Assembly (NCBI GenBank): GCA_916700875.1 | Contig: CAKAKS010000039.1 | Coordinates: forward strand, 9,325,544-9,389,543 | Length of the DNA stretch: 64,000 nt | Direction: 5' to 3' | Origin: Sebastes aleutianus | Taxonomy: Eukaryota > Chordata > Actinopteri > Perciformes > Sebastidae | In this document: in pieces, positions 43,001-54,292 of the stretch | How the letters are laid out: every line of letters starts with the position of its first letter | How positions within the stretch are numbered: position 1 is the stretch's first letter | Notes under the pieces: generated by a model | Seen by the model: the letters and a program-made list of their open reading frames with translations, nothing else | What the model was told of the DNA's origin: nothing | Databases searched by the model: none | Position numbers and translations under genes: made by a program

Positions 43001-44893
43001 CCAGCAGCTGGCTCCCACATCCGTGCAGCTCCGACTCAAAGATGAGGACCTGAGCTTCGGGATCTTCCCCCGTGGCAGCACATCCTCCCAGTGTGACGTC
43101 TGCAGCCAGGACAGGTTGACCGATCCCCAGCAGGTCTTTCTTGGCCTCCACCTGGACGGAGCTCTCACTGCAGACTGCGCTGACGCTGTCGGCCACCGAC
43201 GGAGCCTTCAGCTCAAAGTCTGGAGGGAACAGAGGCTCCTCCTCAGCCGGCGGCTCTGGAAACCTCCAAGTCAACGGTTCAGTGAAAGACTGCTTCTCCT
43301 GGAGGACAGCTGGGAGGGAGTAGGGATATTATCTATCAGTTTGATTTGTTATGCTATAAATAATACAAAAGTGTACTTGAAAGGCGATTCTCACCCTTGG
43401 AAAATGTCAAATGATTAAATTGATCAGCTTTAATCATTACCAGAACAACCAGTAGTCCTCATCATTGATGTTTTTACTCTTGTAAAACTGAAACATTTAA
43501 CGATGACACACTTACGTGGACAAGTCTCACACAGATGAGATTTAGGTTGCGTCTGAAATTCCATACCAACATGCTATTTAGTACGCTAAACAGTATAGGA
43601 GATTTTTTAGTATGTCTGAAACCTCAGTATGAAGCCAGTAGCATATAACTTGCATACTATTTCCGGTGAAATATTACAGTATGCAAACCACGGATGTATA
43701 AAGATAACTGGAATCAGCGTTGGAGGCTCCCGGTCATTCCTACGAGAGTTGCTCAGTGGTGCATGAAGCCAAAATGGCTCGACTGCTGAGTGATAAAGTA
43801 CCCGGATCATCCGGCGATCTTCCGCATCCATTGGGACCATAGAGCAGACGCAGTAGCGTTTCCTTTAAGGCATCCCCCTTCCTGCACTCATGTCAAAATC
43901 AGTCTCTCCAAATAATGCTGATCCTCAAATAATAACTCTCATTCCATGTATTAATGCAGGTTTTCAGTGTTGAAAAATTATCATTGATTCACAGTAATCT
44001 GAGCGAAAATAACTGAATATCCGTTTCAGTGTAGACGTTTCTACTAGGGCTGTCAAAGTTAACGCAATTATATAGCGTTAACGCAAATTAATTTATACGC
44101 CACTAATTTCTCTAACGCAACTAGCAATTTTAAGGTTGTTGCGGGCTCAGTTTTAAAGCTGGAGTAAAGATGGTGTATGAAATTACAAAACCTAAGGAAT
44201 CCATTGGTGTCAACCGTGTCATACTAGCTTGTCCACAAGGAGATTAAATAACGCTAAATTTTGCGAGGAAAAACTGTCATGGCCATTTTCAAAAGGGGTC
44301 CCTTGACCTCTGACCTCAAGATATGTGAATGAAAATGGGTTCTATGGGTACCCACGAGTCTCCCCTTTACAGACATGCCCACTTTATGATAATCACATGC
44401 AGTTTGGGGCAAGTCATAGTCAAGTCAGCACACTGACAGCTGTTGTTGTCTGTTGGGCTTCAGTTTGCCATGTTATGATTTTAGCATATATTTGTTATGC
44501 TAAATGCAATATCTATGTTGATAATTGTATTAAATACTTGAAAAAAATCTCCCTTTAAGGTATATTTTAAACTGATAAATGTGTGATTAATCGTGATTAA
44601 ATATTTGAATCGATTGACAGCCCTAATTTCTACTAATCAAAACATTTGAGTATTAAATCAACCACATTAATAAAACTCATTAGTTTTATTATTATCAGTT
44701 ATTAAAAGTGGTCAGTGTTGTAGTGATTCCTGTGGTGTGGATCAGGTCTACCTGCTGGCTCCTGGACTTGAGGCTGGTCTGGTCTCTGGCCTCCAAACCT
44801 GCCGGCTGCAGGGCGAATGTTCACCTTTAAATTCTGCGCTGCTGATAAAACTCCACAGAACAGACAGAAAAAGATTCTGACGGACAGCATCAT
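37053..44893 (-). CDS. zp3: ZP3-like egg envelope glycoprotein, nine exons
   Basis: Minus-strand exons inferred from splice sites with matching phases: 44893-44752, 43309-43002, 41498-41380, 40723-40620, 39407-39230, 38793-38676, 38556-38474, 38213-38125, 37117-37053; 1206 bp, 401 aa plus TGA. It starts with a signal peptide (MMLSVRIFFCLFCGVLSA). The ZP module has the 12 cysteines of ZP3: SAVCSE, GGCAA, HGCGS, IQCHYQ, VDSCVA, GCLFD, YITCS, KACSF and VCTCCDTDC. Other family hallmarks: QVLIFESELHGCG, LYTPSPLG, FSIRLMTDDW, HHVPLRVTVDSCVAT, TVPRYAFLGN, LQFEVEAFRF. No transmembrane segment follows; it ends ITVKERPLE, as in secreted fish ZP3. Structural component of the egg coat, made in ovary or liver (family knowledge). 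The first of two adjacent ATGs at 44893 is chosen because it opens the signal peptide. Confidence 0.92.
37846..38100. repeat. About 36-bp minisatellite in ZP3 intron 8
   Basis: Diverged tandem units built on 'gacaagacacctgaacgcaa' + 'cacagagg' + 'accgtcag'. It is flanked by a direct duplication of about 45 bp that includes the exon-8 donor (37810-37845 and 38103-38140). ZP3 relics A and B lack it. Long open frames here are by-products of the period. Confidence 0.8.
38796..39062. repeat. Same minisatellite in ZP3 intron 5
   Basis: Units of 'cacctgaacgcaacacagag' type, related to those at 37846-38100, immediately next to the exon-6 acceptor at 38794. The acceptor itself (tgtgttcag on the minus strand) resembles the minisatellite unit, so the repeat may have started from it. 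Confidence 0.75.
39525..40492. repeat. Diverged promoter-type repeat with a nested MITE (ZP3 intron 4)
   Basis: The outer parts (39525-39763 and 40332-40492) belong to the 'acttttactcaagtaaaaag' / 'aatacttctcccaccactgc' family also found upstream of the TRIM genes. The MITE at 39764-40331 split it. Confidence 0.7.
39764..40331 (+). mobile_element. hAT-type MITE family M, copy A
   Basis: 568 bp, ends TAGGGCTATCAA and TTGACAGCCCTT (12-bp inverted repeats with changes), flanked by the 8-bp duplication gtactttt/gtacgttt. Interior hallmark 'ccagaaaccctcacaggtac'. No transposase is present. It lies in ZP3 intron 4. Confidence 0.85.
40831..41317. repeat. Dispersed repeat in ZP3 intron 3
   Basis: Complete-looking copy of the family seen upstream of the TRIM genes, from 'tgtggaagtacatttactca' to 'gtacttcttccactactgg'. 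Confidence 0.7.
42232..42330. repeat. Short direct duplication in ZP3 intron 2
   Basis: 'cctaacctcagccagtcgag' occurs twice in a row (about 42275 and 42303), each followed by gtc(g/a)acg. Confidence 0.6.
42407..42789. mobile_element. MITE-like element also present in block X
   Basis: Begins ggtacatgtccaca and ends tgtggacacgtcc as an inverted repeat. The interior shares 'tttatgcaaatgaggagcag' and 'ccagaatgcattgca' with block X copies and with 53782-54292. It lies in ZP3 intron 2. Confidence 0.65.
44045..44625 (-). mobile_element. hAT-type MITE family M, copy B
   Basis: 581 bp, ends TAGGGCTGTCAA and TTGACAGCCCTA, 8-bp flanking duplication gtttctac/atttctac. Opposite orientation to copy A. 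It lies in ZP3 intron 1. Confidence 0.87.
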
Positions 44894-44935
44894 GCTGAAG
44901 AGTTTATTCTGTGTTTCCTGTGTTTGAAACAAAGT

Positions 44936-45029
44936 CACCTGTGCAGCAGATTGATTTGTAGAGTGGAAGTTTGGCTCCGCCCACCACCTGATTGACCTGA
45001 TTGCTCTCCAGCTGAGCCTCGTTCACCTG
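44936..45029 (-). promoter_or_regulatory. ZP3 proximal promoter with four E-boxes
   Basis: Within 43-136 bp upstream of the ZP3 ATG there are four CANNTG motifs: CACCTG at 44936-44941, 44985-44990 and 45024-45029, and CAGCTG at 45009-45014, plus a GC-box-like ctccgccc. E-boxes bound by FIGLA-type factors near the start site are established for zona pellucida genes. Their use here is an inference. Confidence 0.45.
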
Positions 45030-45130
45030 CACCGACCTTATGAGACTCACCTTCAAAACACACACAACTCTAAACTTAAAGTTTCCAAAGATGCCAAAGT
45101 GCAGACATTATTCTAAAAATATGCGTGTAC

Positions 45131-45189
45131 AATATCATATATACATATATATATATATACATATATATATATGTATATATATATATATG
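45131..45189. repeat. (TA)n microsatellite
   Basis: Mostly alternating TA with occasional C and G. Confidence 0.9.
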
Positions 45190-45414
45190 CTAAATGCAGT
45201 ACCTGTGAGGGTTTCTGGACAATATTTGTCATTGTTTTGTGTTGTTAATTGATTTCCAGTAATAAATATATACATACATTTGCATAAAGCAGCATATTTG
45301 TCCACTCCCATGTTGAGAAGAGTGTTAAATACTAATTTGCGATTAATTGCGATTAACTATGGACAGTCATGCGATTAATGACGATTAAATATTATAATAA
45401 ATTGACAGCACTAA
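45187..45414 (-). mobile_element. MITE family M, copy D (3'-truncated fragment)
   Basis: Carries 'gctaaatgcagtacctgtga' and ends ttgacagcact. The other half is missing and replaced by the TA microsatellite. A further small piece of the family lies at 45549-45583. Confidence 0.75.
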
Positions 45415-45668
45415 TTATAATCAGTGTTGTTTTCTATTTTTTTGTTTTTATCTGCAGTTTTTTTCTGTAAAGCACATGTAACATGGTTAAGAAAAATGCT
45501 CTATACATAAAATGTATTATCATTATTATTATTATTATCAATGAAAATAGTGTCCAGAAACCCTCACAGGTACTGCATTTAACAGTTAATGGAGTAGAAG
45601 TATAAAGTAGCATAACATGGAAATATAATTTACATATATGGCCATATAACAGAGTTTTGTGTGAAGCA

Positions 45669-45695
45669 TGTGTGTGTGTGTGTGTGTGTGTGTGT
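45669..45695. repeat. (TG)n microsatellite
   Basis: Uninterrupted TG run of 27 bases. Confidence 0.9.
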
Positions 45696-46073
45696 CGTAG
45701 ACTAATTAAGGTCCTGATGGAGTTCATCCTGTTAAAATTGTTTATGAATCATTAGAGGCAGAAAAAACGTGCTCACCCTCCTGTGTCCTCCATAAATAAT
45801 TAGTCCAGCCAAGGTCACACCAACACTCGTGCTAACACTAATACTAATACACACAAAAACACACACACACCGACACACACACACTGTTTTTTTTGGTGAT
45901 GGAGGTCCTGAGAGGGAAGAGAAGACGAGAGAAAAATGATAAGAGACAGAAAACAGGAAGATGGAAGAGAAGACGAGGAAGTGAGGTGAAGCCTCCTTCC
46001 TTTATTTTACTTGTTTTACGCACAATATTATGTACAATTACTATTGCTCAGGAGTAGGTGTAGATATTCAAAC
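45696..46073. other. No gene; CA-rich and purine-rich stretches
   Basis: (CA)-rich at 45850-45884, then a purine-rich tract (about 45895-45990, 'gggaagagaagacgagagaa'). No coding sequence is recognised. Confidence 0.6.
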
Positions 46074-46406
46074 TAGGGCTGTCAATCGATTAAAATATTT
46101 AATCGCGATTAATGGCATGATTGTCCATAGTTAATCACAATTAATCACAAATTAATCACACATTTTTTATCTGTTCAAATTGTGCCTTAAAGGGAGATTT
46201 ATCAAGTACGTAATACTCTTATCAACATGGGAGTGGGAAAATATGTATATATTTATTATTGGAAATCAATTAACAACACAAAACAATGAAAAATATTGTC
46301 CAGAAACCCTCACAGGTACTGCATTTAGCATAAAAAATATGCTCAAATCATAACATGGCAAACTGCAGCCCAACAACAACAGCTGTCAGTGTGTCAGTTA
46401 CATACC
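46074..46406 (+). mobile_element. MITE family M, copy C (truncated)
   Basis: Left end TAGGGCTGTCAATCG intact, interior to 'caacaacagctgtcagtg', right half missing. Confidence 0.8.
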
Positions 46407-47270
46407 TACAATATGTATTTACATATTATTTATATACGGTATGCATAAATAATAAATAATTTCTAACATATGATAATATATGAGGTATGGATATAGTTTT
46501 GCCCCTTATATTAATCAAACATCCAGCAACATCTGACTGTGACGAAACAATATACAAATATTACAAAAATGTTTTTCTAAGTACATTACGTAATAATACT
46601 TAAGTGATTATTAGTAGTAATTCTTTTCTTTCCCTCTGTGAAATAGAGAACATATCTTTAATATTTTGCAAAGTGTTTTCGTACTGTATATTGTACATAG
46701 TACATAGTAAAGGAAGGTGATAAAATATTGGAAAAAATATTCAAAATTATTTATAAAATATTTAAAAAAGTAAAATATCTGAAAAAACTGTAAAATATTA
46801 AAAAATAATAAAATATCAGAAAAAAATTTAAAGTATCAGAAAATTAGTCATAAAATATCTGATGAAAAATAAGTAAAACCTGACATTTTTTTGTTAATAT
46901 CCAAAAGTAAATTTACACAAGAACTGTAAAATATCAAAGTGAAAATCTGTTAAATATCCCAAGAAATTATTAGTAAAATATCAGGGAAAGAAAATCAGCA
47001 AAATATTCAAAGATTATTGGGAAATATCTGGTAAAAACCCTGAAATATTCTTGTGTACAGATGAAAAATAAGTCGTGGTGTGTTTAAGTTTGATACAGTC
47101 TTTAAAGCCTGTAAAAGAAGGTGAGCAGGACTATTTAATAATTAATCTTTATTCTGATGCCTCCACACAGCATGTTGTTGTTAGTGATTTATGAATTTGG
47201 TTTTCTTTATTTTGGGACATGTAGTATTGTTTAAATATATAAAGGAGAGAGTTTCACCACCAGATAACCA
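46407..47270. other. AT-rich, no gene; degenerate 'aaatatc' repeat
   Basis: From about 46730 to 47060 the motif 'taaaatatctgaaaaa' recurs at irregular spacing. Nothing else is recognised. Confidence 0.55.
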
Positions 47271-47289
47271 GTGTGTGTGTGTGTGTGTG

Positions 47290-47328
<39 letters not shown>

Positions 47329-47472
47329 GCATTAGCGTTAGCTTTGGTCGTCTCTCTCCATTCATTTCCTGCCTCTTGGGGCTGCTGGCTGCTCACCTTC
47401 ACTGATATTAATGAGCCCTCTCTCTTTGCTCATTTCCTTTATTTATTAACCGCTAACAGCCAGAGGAAAGAG

Positions 47473-47507
<35 letters not shown>

Positions 47508-47526
47508 TGTGTGAGTGTGTGTGTGT
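47271..47526. repeat. Two (GT)n microsatellites
   Basis: Runs at 47271-47326 and 47474-47526 separated by about 150 bp of unique sequence. Open frames through them are artefacts. Confidence 0.9.
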
Positions 47527-47710
47527 AAGGAGTTCAGTCGTTTAAGTTTAATGTTGTTATTTTTACGCAGACGTGGCTGTTTCTTTTTGTTTCTCGAAAA
47601 CGAAGCAGTTTGTTAATGATGATGATGGCAGCAAGTTTTTGGGACGACCTTGATGAAGAAGCAGAGAGTTTTTAGATGACAAAACTCTGCTGTGACAGGA
47701 TGGTCACAGG

Positions 47711-47771
47711 CAATAATAATAATAATGTTAATACTTTTTATTATAATAATAATTATTATATTAATACTATT

Positions 47772-47811
<40 letters not shown>

Positions 47812-48186
47812 GTAATATTATTCATGAAATATTAAAAAGGTATACCTAAAAAGACAGATGGATAAAGAACCATTAAAAACAACGGAGCAAGAATTTGTAA
47901 AGAAGACCAAAAAAAAATTATATTTAAGATACATTACACAAATATTTCAAAACAAATGATATTAACAGTTAATAAAAGGGATTAATACTGTGGGTGAGGA
48001 AAAACATGATAAAGATTTAGGTGAAAGCAAGTTTGAAATCATGAGTTTTATTGTGAATATTGTCCACACACCTGAATATGATATAGTATAAATAAATAAA
48101 TAAATAAGTATACAAATAAATAAATAAATAAATGTTAAATTAAATTAAATTAAATTAAATTAAATTAAATTAAAATAAATTAAATA
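47711..48186. repeat. (AAT)n, (AAAT)n and (TTAAA)n microsatellites
   Basis: AAT repeats at 47711-47822, AAAT/TAAA at about 48089-48133 and a ten-unit ttaaa run at about 48134-48175, with AT-rich unique sequence between. Confidence 0.88.
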
Positions 48187-49104
48187 TATACATGTAAAAT
48201 AAATGTAGAAAAGTACGTGTAAGTATATAGAATACAATCTTATTACTGTAAGGAGAGATCTCGATATAAGTTTTATTACAATAATAATTTGCATAACAAC
48301 ATAAAATTTCTGTTCTGTGTTGTTTTTCTTTATATTTTCAGGAATTTCTTAAACAGTATAAATATAATACAGGCTTTTATTTTTTGTATTTTTGTACTTT
48401 GTACTGTGTGTTTGTGTGTGATTGGAGACATTTTGGGGACATGGTGGAGGTATAGCTGCTCGGACAGGTGAGGTCAAAGGTCGTCAGAAGACAAGCGAGC
48501 GCTGTTGTGGAATCTGCTGAGTGCTGCATTTCCTGTTTGACCTCTGACCTCCACCATCCATCCCATAAACACATTCCTGCTCCGCCCCCCTCTGCTTTCT
48601 GAATCAAAAATACACCAACTGGTACTGTGTGTCTGGTTTAATGAATAGAGAACCAACAGAGCTACGAACATCATGTCCATCAAACAATAAAGTAACTCTT
48701 GATTAGTTTACTTTAGATGAAGTTATCTTGAATAACGGTGAACCCTTATTTTTTAATTAAACAAAGTTGAAATCACGATCAGCACTCTTTTTTGTATTTA
48801 TTTATTTACGTTTTGCTTATCATACCTCGGAATAGGGCTGCAAGTAACGATTTTTTTCATTATTGATTAATCTGCTTAATATTTCCTAAAATAATTGATT
48901 ATAAAATGTATGTATAAAATGTATAAAATTCATGTAAAAAAATGTTCCAGCTCCTCAAATGTGAATATTTGCTGTTATTCCTTTTAATAATGTTAATAAT
49001 GTTAATTTGTTAGTAATAATGTTGAGGTTTGGACTGTTGCATTCCTCACTATTTTCAATAGTAATAATAATTAATATGATATAATATATATAACAGTCAC
49101 AGGG
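48187..49104. other. No gene recognised; one short repeat fragment
   Basis: AT-rich. At 48834-48965 a fragment beginning 'agggctgcaagtaacgattt' resembles the repeat at 51901-52175. No coding sequence can be defended. Confidence 0.5.
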
Positions 49105-49270
49105 GACATTTTTCTGCATTGAGAACTTTAAGTACATTTTCCTGAATATAAATACAGTATTTTATTTAAGTAACATTTTCATTGCAGGACTTTTACTTGA
49201 GTATTTTTTACAGTGCGGTATTAATACCTTTACTGAAGTAAAAGATCTGAATACTTCCTCCACCACTGCC
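49105..49270. repeat. Promoter-type dispersed repeat, 3' part
   Basis: Ends 'aatacttcctccaccactgc', same family as 40831-41317. Confidence 0.65.
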
Positions 49271-49340
49271 CATCACCATCCTCATCATCCTCATAATCAC
49301 CATCAACATCATCATGTTGATGCCTCATCAAACCAGAAAC

Positions 49341-50043
49341 CATACTTGCCAACCTTCCCGATTTTCCCGGGAGACTCACGTTTTTCATTGCCGTCTCCTG
49401 GCTTCCTCTCGGTGTCACAATTCTTCCATTTTTCACCCAATTTTCACACTTTTTTGTTTCATTTCGTTATTTCAACCTGTTTCTGGCGCTGTACAGAGTG
49501 TATTATCCCTACTGTTTCCACCCGGACGACAATAGAGCTACACCTAATGTCGTTTCCTGGCGTTGAGAGAGCTGCTCGCAACCATAGAGATATATATATA
49601 AATGCTCACGACCGACACAACGCAGTTTGAGCTGCGCCTGCATCACAACGTGCAGCGCTTAAGTTGGTCTTTGCTCGACGCAGCGTAAATCTCAGTGCAA
49701 ATCACTGGAAATGGAAAAAAGGGGTTTCAGAGCGCAGTGGTACATGGGAAGTTGTGTCTGAAAGGACCTTCAGTGAGTGAGAGATGGAGAGAGAAATGGA
49801 GAGAACTAAGAGAAAGAAATACTAAAGCAGGGGCAAAAAATTCACACCAGAGAGGTGAATTATTCAGTTTTCTTCATCTTTCATTTCTTTCTTATTATTT
49901 TGTTATTTTCATTCTTTAAAGGTCACCAGAATGCAGGAAACAAAGTCTCTGAAACTTAGATTTTTCTGGAGGAGGAACCCCGGACCCCCCTCTTTGGGTG
50001 AGAAATCCTCCTTATTTTTGAGATCTCAAGGTTGGCAAGTATG
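49341..50043. mobile_element. hAT-like non-autonomous DNA transposon
   Basis: 703 bp with perfect 16-bp inverted ends (CATACTTGCCAACCTT and AAGGTTGGCAAGTATG) and a perfect 8-bp target duplication ccagaaac (49333-49340, 50044-50051), the hAT length. The interior shows no transposase; an ORF of about 70 codons at 49695-49919 is not recognisable. Confidence 0.9.
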
Positions 50044-50051
50044 CCAGAAAC

Positions 50052-50730
50052 CCTGTGTCTGAAAGCTTCCTAACATTGGACCCTAGGCGCTGCAGAGGGT
50101 GGAGAAGGTGGAGCACAAAACACAGACATGTGTGGGATAAACTGAGGAGCAGCTCAAGACGAGCAGATGGAAGGAGACAGGAAGTCCAGGAGGAGCAGAA
50201 GAAGAAGATATTTAGCCTCTCCAACATCCACTCTGAGAGCTGGAAGCTCCTTCAGGACCTCTGAGGAGTCAAAACATGTTTCAGCTCAACTGTATTATTC
50301 ATGTCTGGAACAAACAGAGCCGACACTGGGAGAAAGAAAGCAAACCAACGGCGTTCAGAGGACAGGGAAAGACTTATAATGAAGTAATTTAAGCTCTGAT
50401 GTCTCAGGGGTTGGTTAAAAGAGAGCTCTGCTGATTTAGCATCACACTTCTGTAACATTGTCTGAAGATTAAAATTGATGCAGCAGAACCAGAGATAATG
50501 GGCCTCATGCAACGACATTCTCTTACATTTCTCTTATAAATTATTTTTAGTAATTTAGTTTTCTGTTAAGAGAAAAAATAAGAGAAGTCAACTTCAGATG
50601 CACCAAACGTTCATAACCATCCAAATCTGCTCAGGTGGGCTGAATGATGAATCCTACGTGATCATTCATTGGAAGCCATTGGCCTTAGTGGTGTTAAAAT
50701 GAAAAAGACAAGAAACTCATTAACTTAAAT
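50052..50730. other. No gene recognised
   Basis: Balanced composition with several short open frames on both strands, none with a domain or splice context. Confidence 0.45.
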
Positions 50731-50732
50731 TC

Positions 50733-51346
50733 ATTGTAACGCCACTAATTTCTTTAATGCATTAACGCAATCAATCTTTCAGAGGTTGAAGCTCAGTTTT
50801 AAAGCTAGAGTGAAGATACTGGCATCATATGAAATTAAAAAACCTAAGGAATCCATTGGTAGCATGTCATACTTGCTTTTCGGAAAGAAGGTTAAATAAT
50901 GCTTCGTACTTGCGCTACATTTTGGCGAGGAAAAACTGAAATGGCCATTTTCAAAGGGGTACCTTGACCTCTGACCTCAAAATATGTGAATGAAAATGGG
51001 TTTTATGGGTACCCACGAGTCTCCCCTTTACAGACATGCCCACTTTATGATAATCACATGCAGTTTGGGGCAAGTCATAGTCAAGTCAGCACACTGACAC
51101 ACTGACAGCTGTTGTTGCCTGTTGAGCTGCAGTTTGCCATGTTATGATTTTAGCATATTTCTTTATGCTAAATGCAGTACCTGTGAGGGTTTCTGGACAA
51201 TATTTGTCATTGTTTTGTGTTGGTAATTGATTTCCAATAATAAATATATACATACATTTGCATAAAGCAGCATATTTGCCCACTCCCATGTTGATAAGAG
51301 TATTAAATACTTGACGAATCTCCCTTTAAGATACATTTTGAACAGA
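50733..51346 (-). mobile_element. MITE family M, copy E (both ends lost)
   Basis: Nearly full interior in the orientation of copy B ('gggtacccacgagtctcccc', 'gctaaatgcagtacctgtga'), but neither TAGGGCTGTCAA end is present. Confidence 0.8.
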
Positions 51347-53486
51347 TAAAAGATAAAAGGGACCTAGACTCAGATCAGCGTCTCTGTCTGTCTGATCTTC
51401 TCTGAGTCTTTGCTGTCAGTTGGAAGACGATCTGACGGAGCTGATGTCAGTCCGCATGGTTTGAGGGGCTGCAGAGGGATTGTGGGTAAGGTTTCTAAGG
51501 CTGGTCAGTGAGGAAACTGCTGATTTAAATGCAAAGAGATGTTCAGAGTCCGTCCTCTGCTGAGTGTTGTTCTGCTGTTGGTTTAGTGCACATTAAAGCT
51601 GCCCTCGTTGTTGATAATACTTCTTTACTTTTACTTATTTCAAATTTTTAATACAGGAATTTTACTTGAATGGAGAGTATTTGCTTTATATTAGGATCTG
51701 AATACTTCCTCTACTACTGCTACTATTAAAAAAATAATGGCTGGTGGACGTTCTTTATTTTGAGAAAATGTTGTGATAACCAACAACTTTTTTAACATTT
51801 TTAGTTGTTTTCATGTAAAATGTGAATAGCTGCACTCTCAGTTAGAGAAAAACAAACAAATTAAACATGATATTTAGTTATAGTTAAAAAAGAAAAAAAT
51901 GGGGATGCAAATAACAATTTTTTTTCATTATCGATTAATCTGCCAATTATTTTCTTTCAATTAATCGATTAGTCGTGTAATCTTTAAAATATCAGAAAAA
52001 AAGTTAAAAAAAATACCTTTAACCGTTTCCCAAAGTCCAAGGTGACATCTTCAGAAGTCCAAAACACCACAAAATATTAGGTTTTCTATTATAAAAGATG
52101 AAATAAACTAGGAAACAAATCACATTTTAGAAACCAGAACCAGTGAATTTGGGGCATTTTGGGGTTTTGGTTTTGATCGTTCAACTTACACAGACTTGAT
52201 TCCTTGTGTTGGTGTAAACTGATCAGACTAAGAAACTTTAATTCCTTCAGGCGATTCTTTAAACTTCAAACATTTTTCTTTTTTTTTTTATCCCGCAGGC
52301 TGAGCTCTCCTCTTTCTTTCTCTCTCTCTGCGTGTCTCTGAATGAAATGAAACGAAGATGAAAATCAATTCTATAATGAAACACGCTGTAATTGAGGGCG
52401 TAGCTCATTATGCCACATTAGTCTGATATAAATAGTGAGCTATTAGCACTAATTTATTAGAAATCTGCCTCTTATTAAAGAGCTTCAACCCTCATTATCT
52501 GCCGTGGCTCCTCAGTCCCAAAACTGCTGTGAAACAATCTGAAATTCATATTGAGACACCTGTTTGTTAGGACTTCTCACTTCACCTGTTAACTGGTTTC
52601 TAAATGGACTGAATTTATGCAGCGCTCTACTCTAATTCACCCATTCACACACACACTGATGGCAGTGAGCTCCCGACGGCCTAACCATCAGGAACAAATG
52701 GGGTTCAGTGTCTTGCTCAAGGACACTTTAGGTGTGTTTTTATGTGCATTTTAAATTTATGCATTAAAAAAATCCTGAGTGGAAGCGTTAGAAATTTGAT
52801 AAAGAAAACTTAGTGAATTAATCGTGACGTACATAAAGCATGTGACTTGGACCAACCTGGATCCTTTTCTTCCCATGTTTTTGTGTCTAAGTGACTAATG
52901 GGGACAACAATTTTTTAAATTAGTCAGTTACGCTGTAACCGGCAGCCACTAAAAGAGCTGCAAGGGCAATTGTGCAGCGTTACGTCCCATAAAAGTGCTT
53001 ATTTTTGTCACTGACAAGCTCAGATTATTGTTATAAGTCTCTGACAACATTATGGAAAGGACCCTACAGAGAAATAAAACGTTTTTTCTCCACCTTTCTC
53101 TTGATCCAGTCTGTTTGTTATTGTGTCCAAGTCCTGCTCAAGGAGAAGTCTGGTTGTGAAATCTGAATATCTGTATACTCTGGCTCAAATAAATACAGGT
53201 GGCCATTGAATTCAAAGACCTCATCCACATTGTGGAAATCATCTAAATATTCAGCCATGACACTGAAAATCTTTTAAATAACATTAAACTACGCTCTCTG
53301 TACTCCAACACAACAAACTCTGTCGTCTCCACCATGGATGTATTCCACGTTTCCAGCGTTGTCTTCCGGCAACACGTCACCTCACCAGATTACAGAACGA
53401 GACTTCTCCTTGAGCGAGACTCTTTCCTTAATGTCAGACACAGTTATAATAACAATCAGAGCATGTCATGGTAAAAAAAACTGTTT
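51347..53486. other. No gene; two repeat fragments
   Basis: Promoter-type repeat end at 51618-51720. A 'cattatcgattaatctgcca' repeat at about 51901-52175. The rest, including an AT-rich stretch around 52340-52460 ('gtagctcattatgccacatt'), shows no gene. That AT-rich part has the look of a conserved non-coding element but I cannot test it. Confidence 0.45.
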
Positions 53487-53758
53487 CAGCTCCTACCTGG
53501 TGACTGAAAGTTTTTTTCTCTCTCAGAATGGTTTTGATTTCATTCATGAGGATTATATCTGACAGATTATATCCCACTCAGTCCTTTTTACCTTTTGAAA
53601 TTCCTTTAAAGGACCATTACAACTCATAGTTTTCACCTGCCAAAAAGTGACTGCAGCTCCTGCCTTGTGACTGAAAGTTTATTTCTGACTCAGAATGGTT
53701 TGGTATCATTCATGAGGATTATATGTGACAGATTATAGCCCACTCAGTCCTTTTTACT
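53487..53758. repeat. Direct duplication of about 105 bp
   Basis: 53487-53592 and 53654-53758 share 'cagctcct.cc...tgactgaaag', 'cattcatgaggattatat' and 'cccactcagtcctttttac', with scattered substitutions. Confidence 0.75.
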
Positions 53759-53781
53759 TGCAAACCTCAAAGAAAATGAAT

Positions 53782-54292
53782 GGTACAAAATGGGGGGTTT
53801 TTGATCGCGAGGGATCGCCTCGCAACCCAGCATTGGACGCTTGATGGGCTGCCACGAGATATAAGGCACTCGGCACCTGATTGAACGAACACTTTCCCTC
53901 ATGGGCTGCTTCTCCCAGCTTTCAAACTGGAGCAACATGGCGTCTCGTTTGGAAACTTTCTTCTCTTATATCATGGAAATAGTTCAGCGAAATGGGTTTC
54001 TGAAAACATTTTATGTGAGAAATAAGCCATGCAGTTGCTGAATCTGTCTTTATTTTGGATCGACAACAGTTAGTTTAAAAGTTTCTAGGGAGTTTGCAGA
54101 TGTGGCAACTCGCGTCTGACGCCTTTGATTTGCATAAAGTAGCCTAGACCTCAACATTATGCAAATGAGGAGCGGCCAACGTGACGCCCCCCTCTAGAAT
54201 TGCGCCGCCACGTTACCAGAATGCATTGCATGACAGCTTACATAGACAATGAATGGGAAGCGTGGAAAGAACGGAGCCTGTGGACATGTACC
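53782..54292. mobile_element. MITE-like element also present in block X
   Basis: Reverse orientation to block X. Its interior 'ttatgcaaatgaggagcggc' and 'ccagaatgcattgcatgaca' match, with right end ctgtggacatgtacc. The left end (ggtacaaaatgggg) is diverged. Confidence 0.65.

Noticed and set aside
47191..47514. 107-codon ORF with VCVCVC stretches
   Set aside because: Read through two (GT)n microsatellites; not coding.
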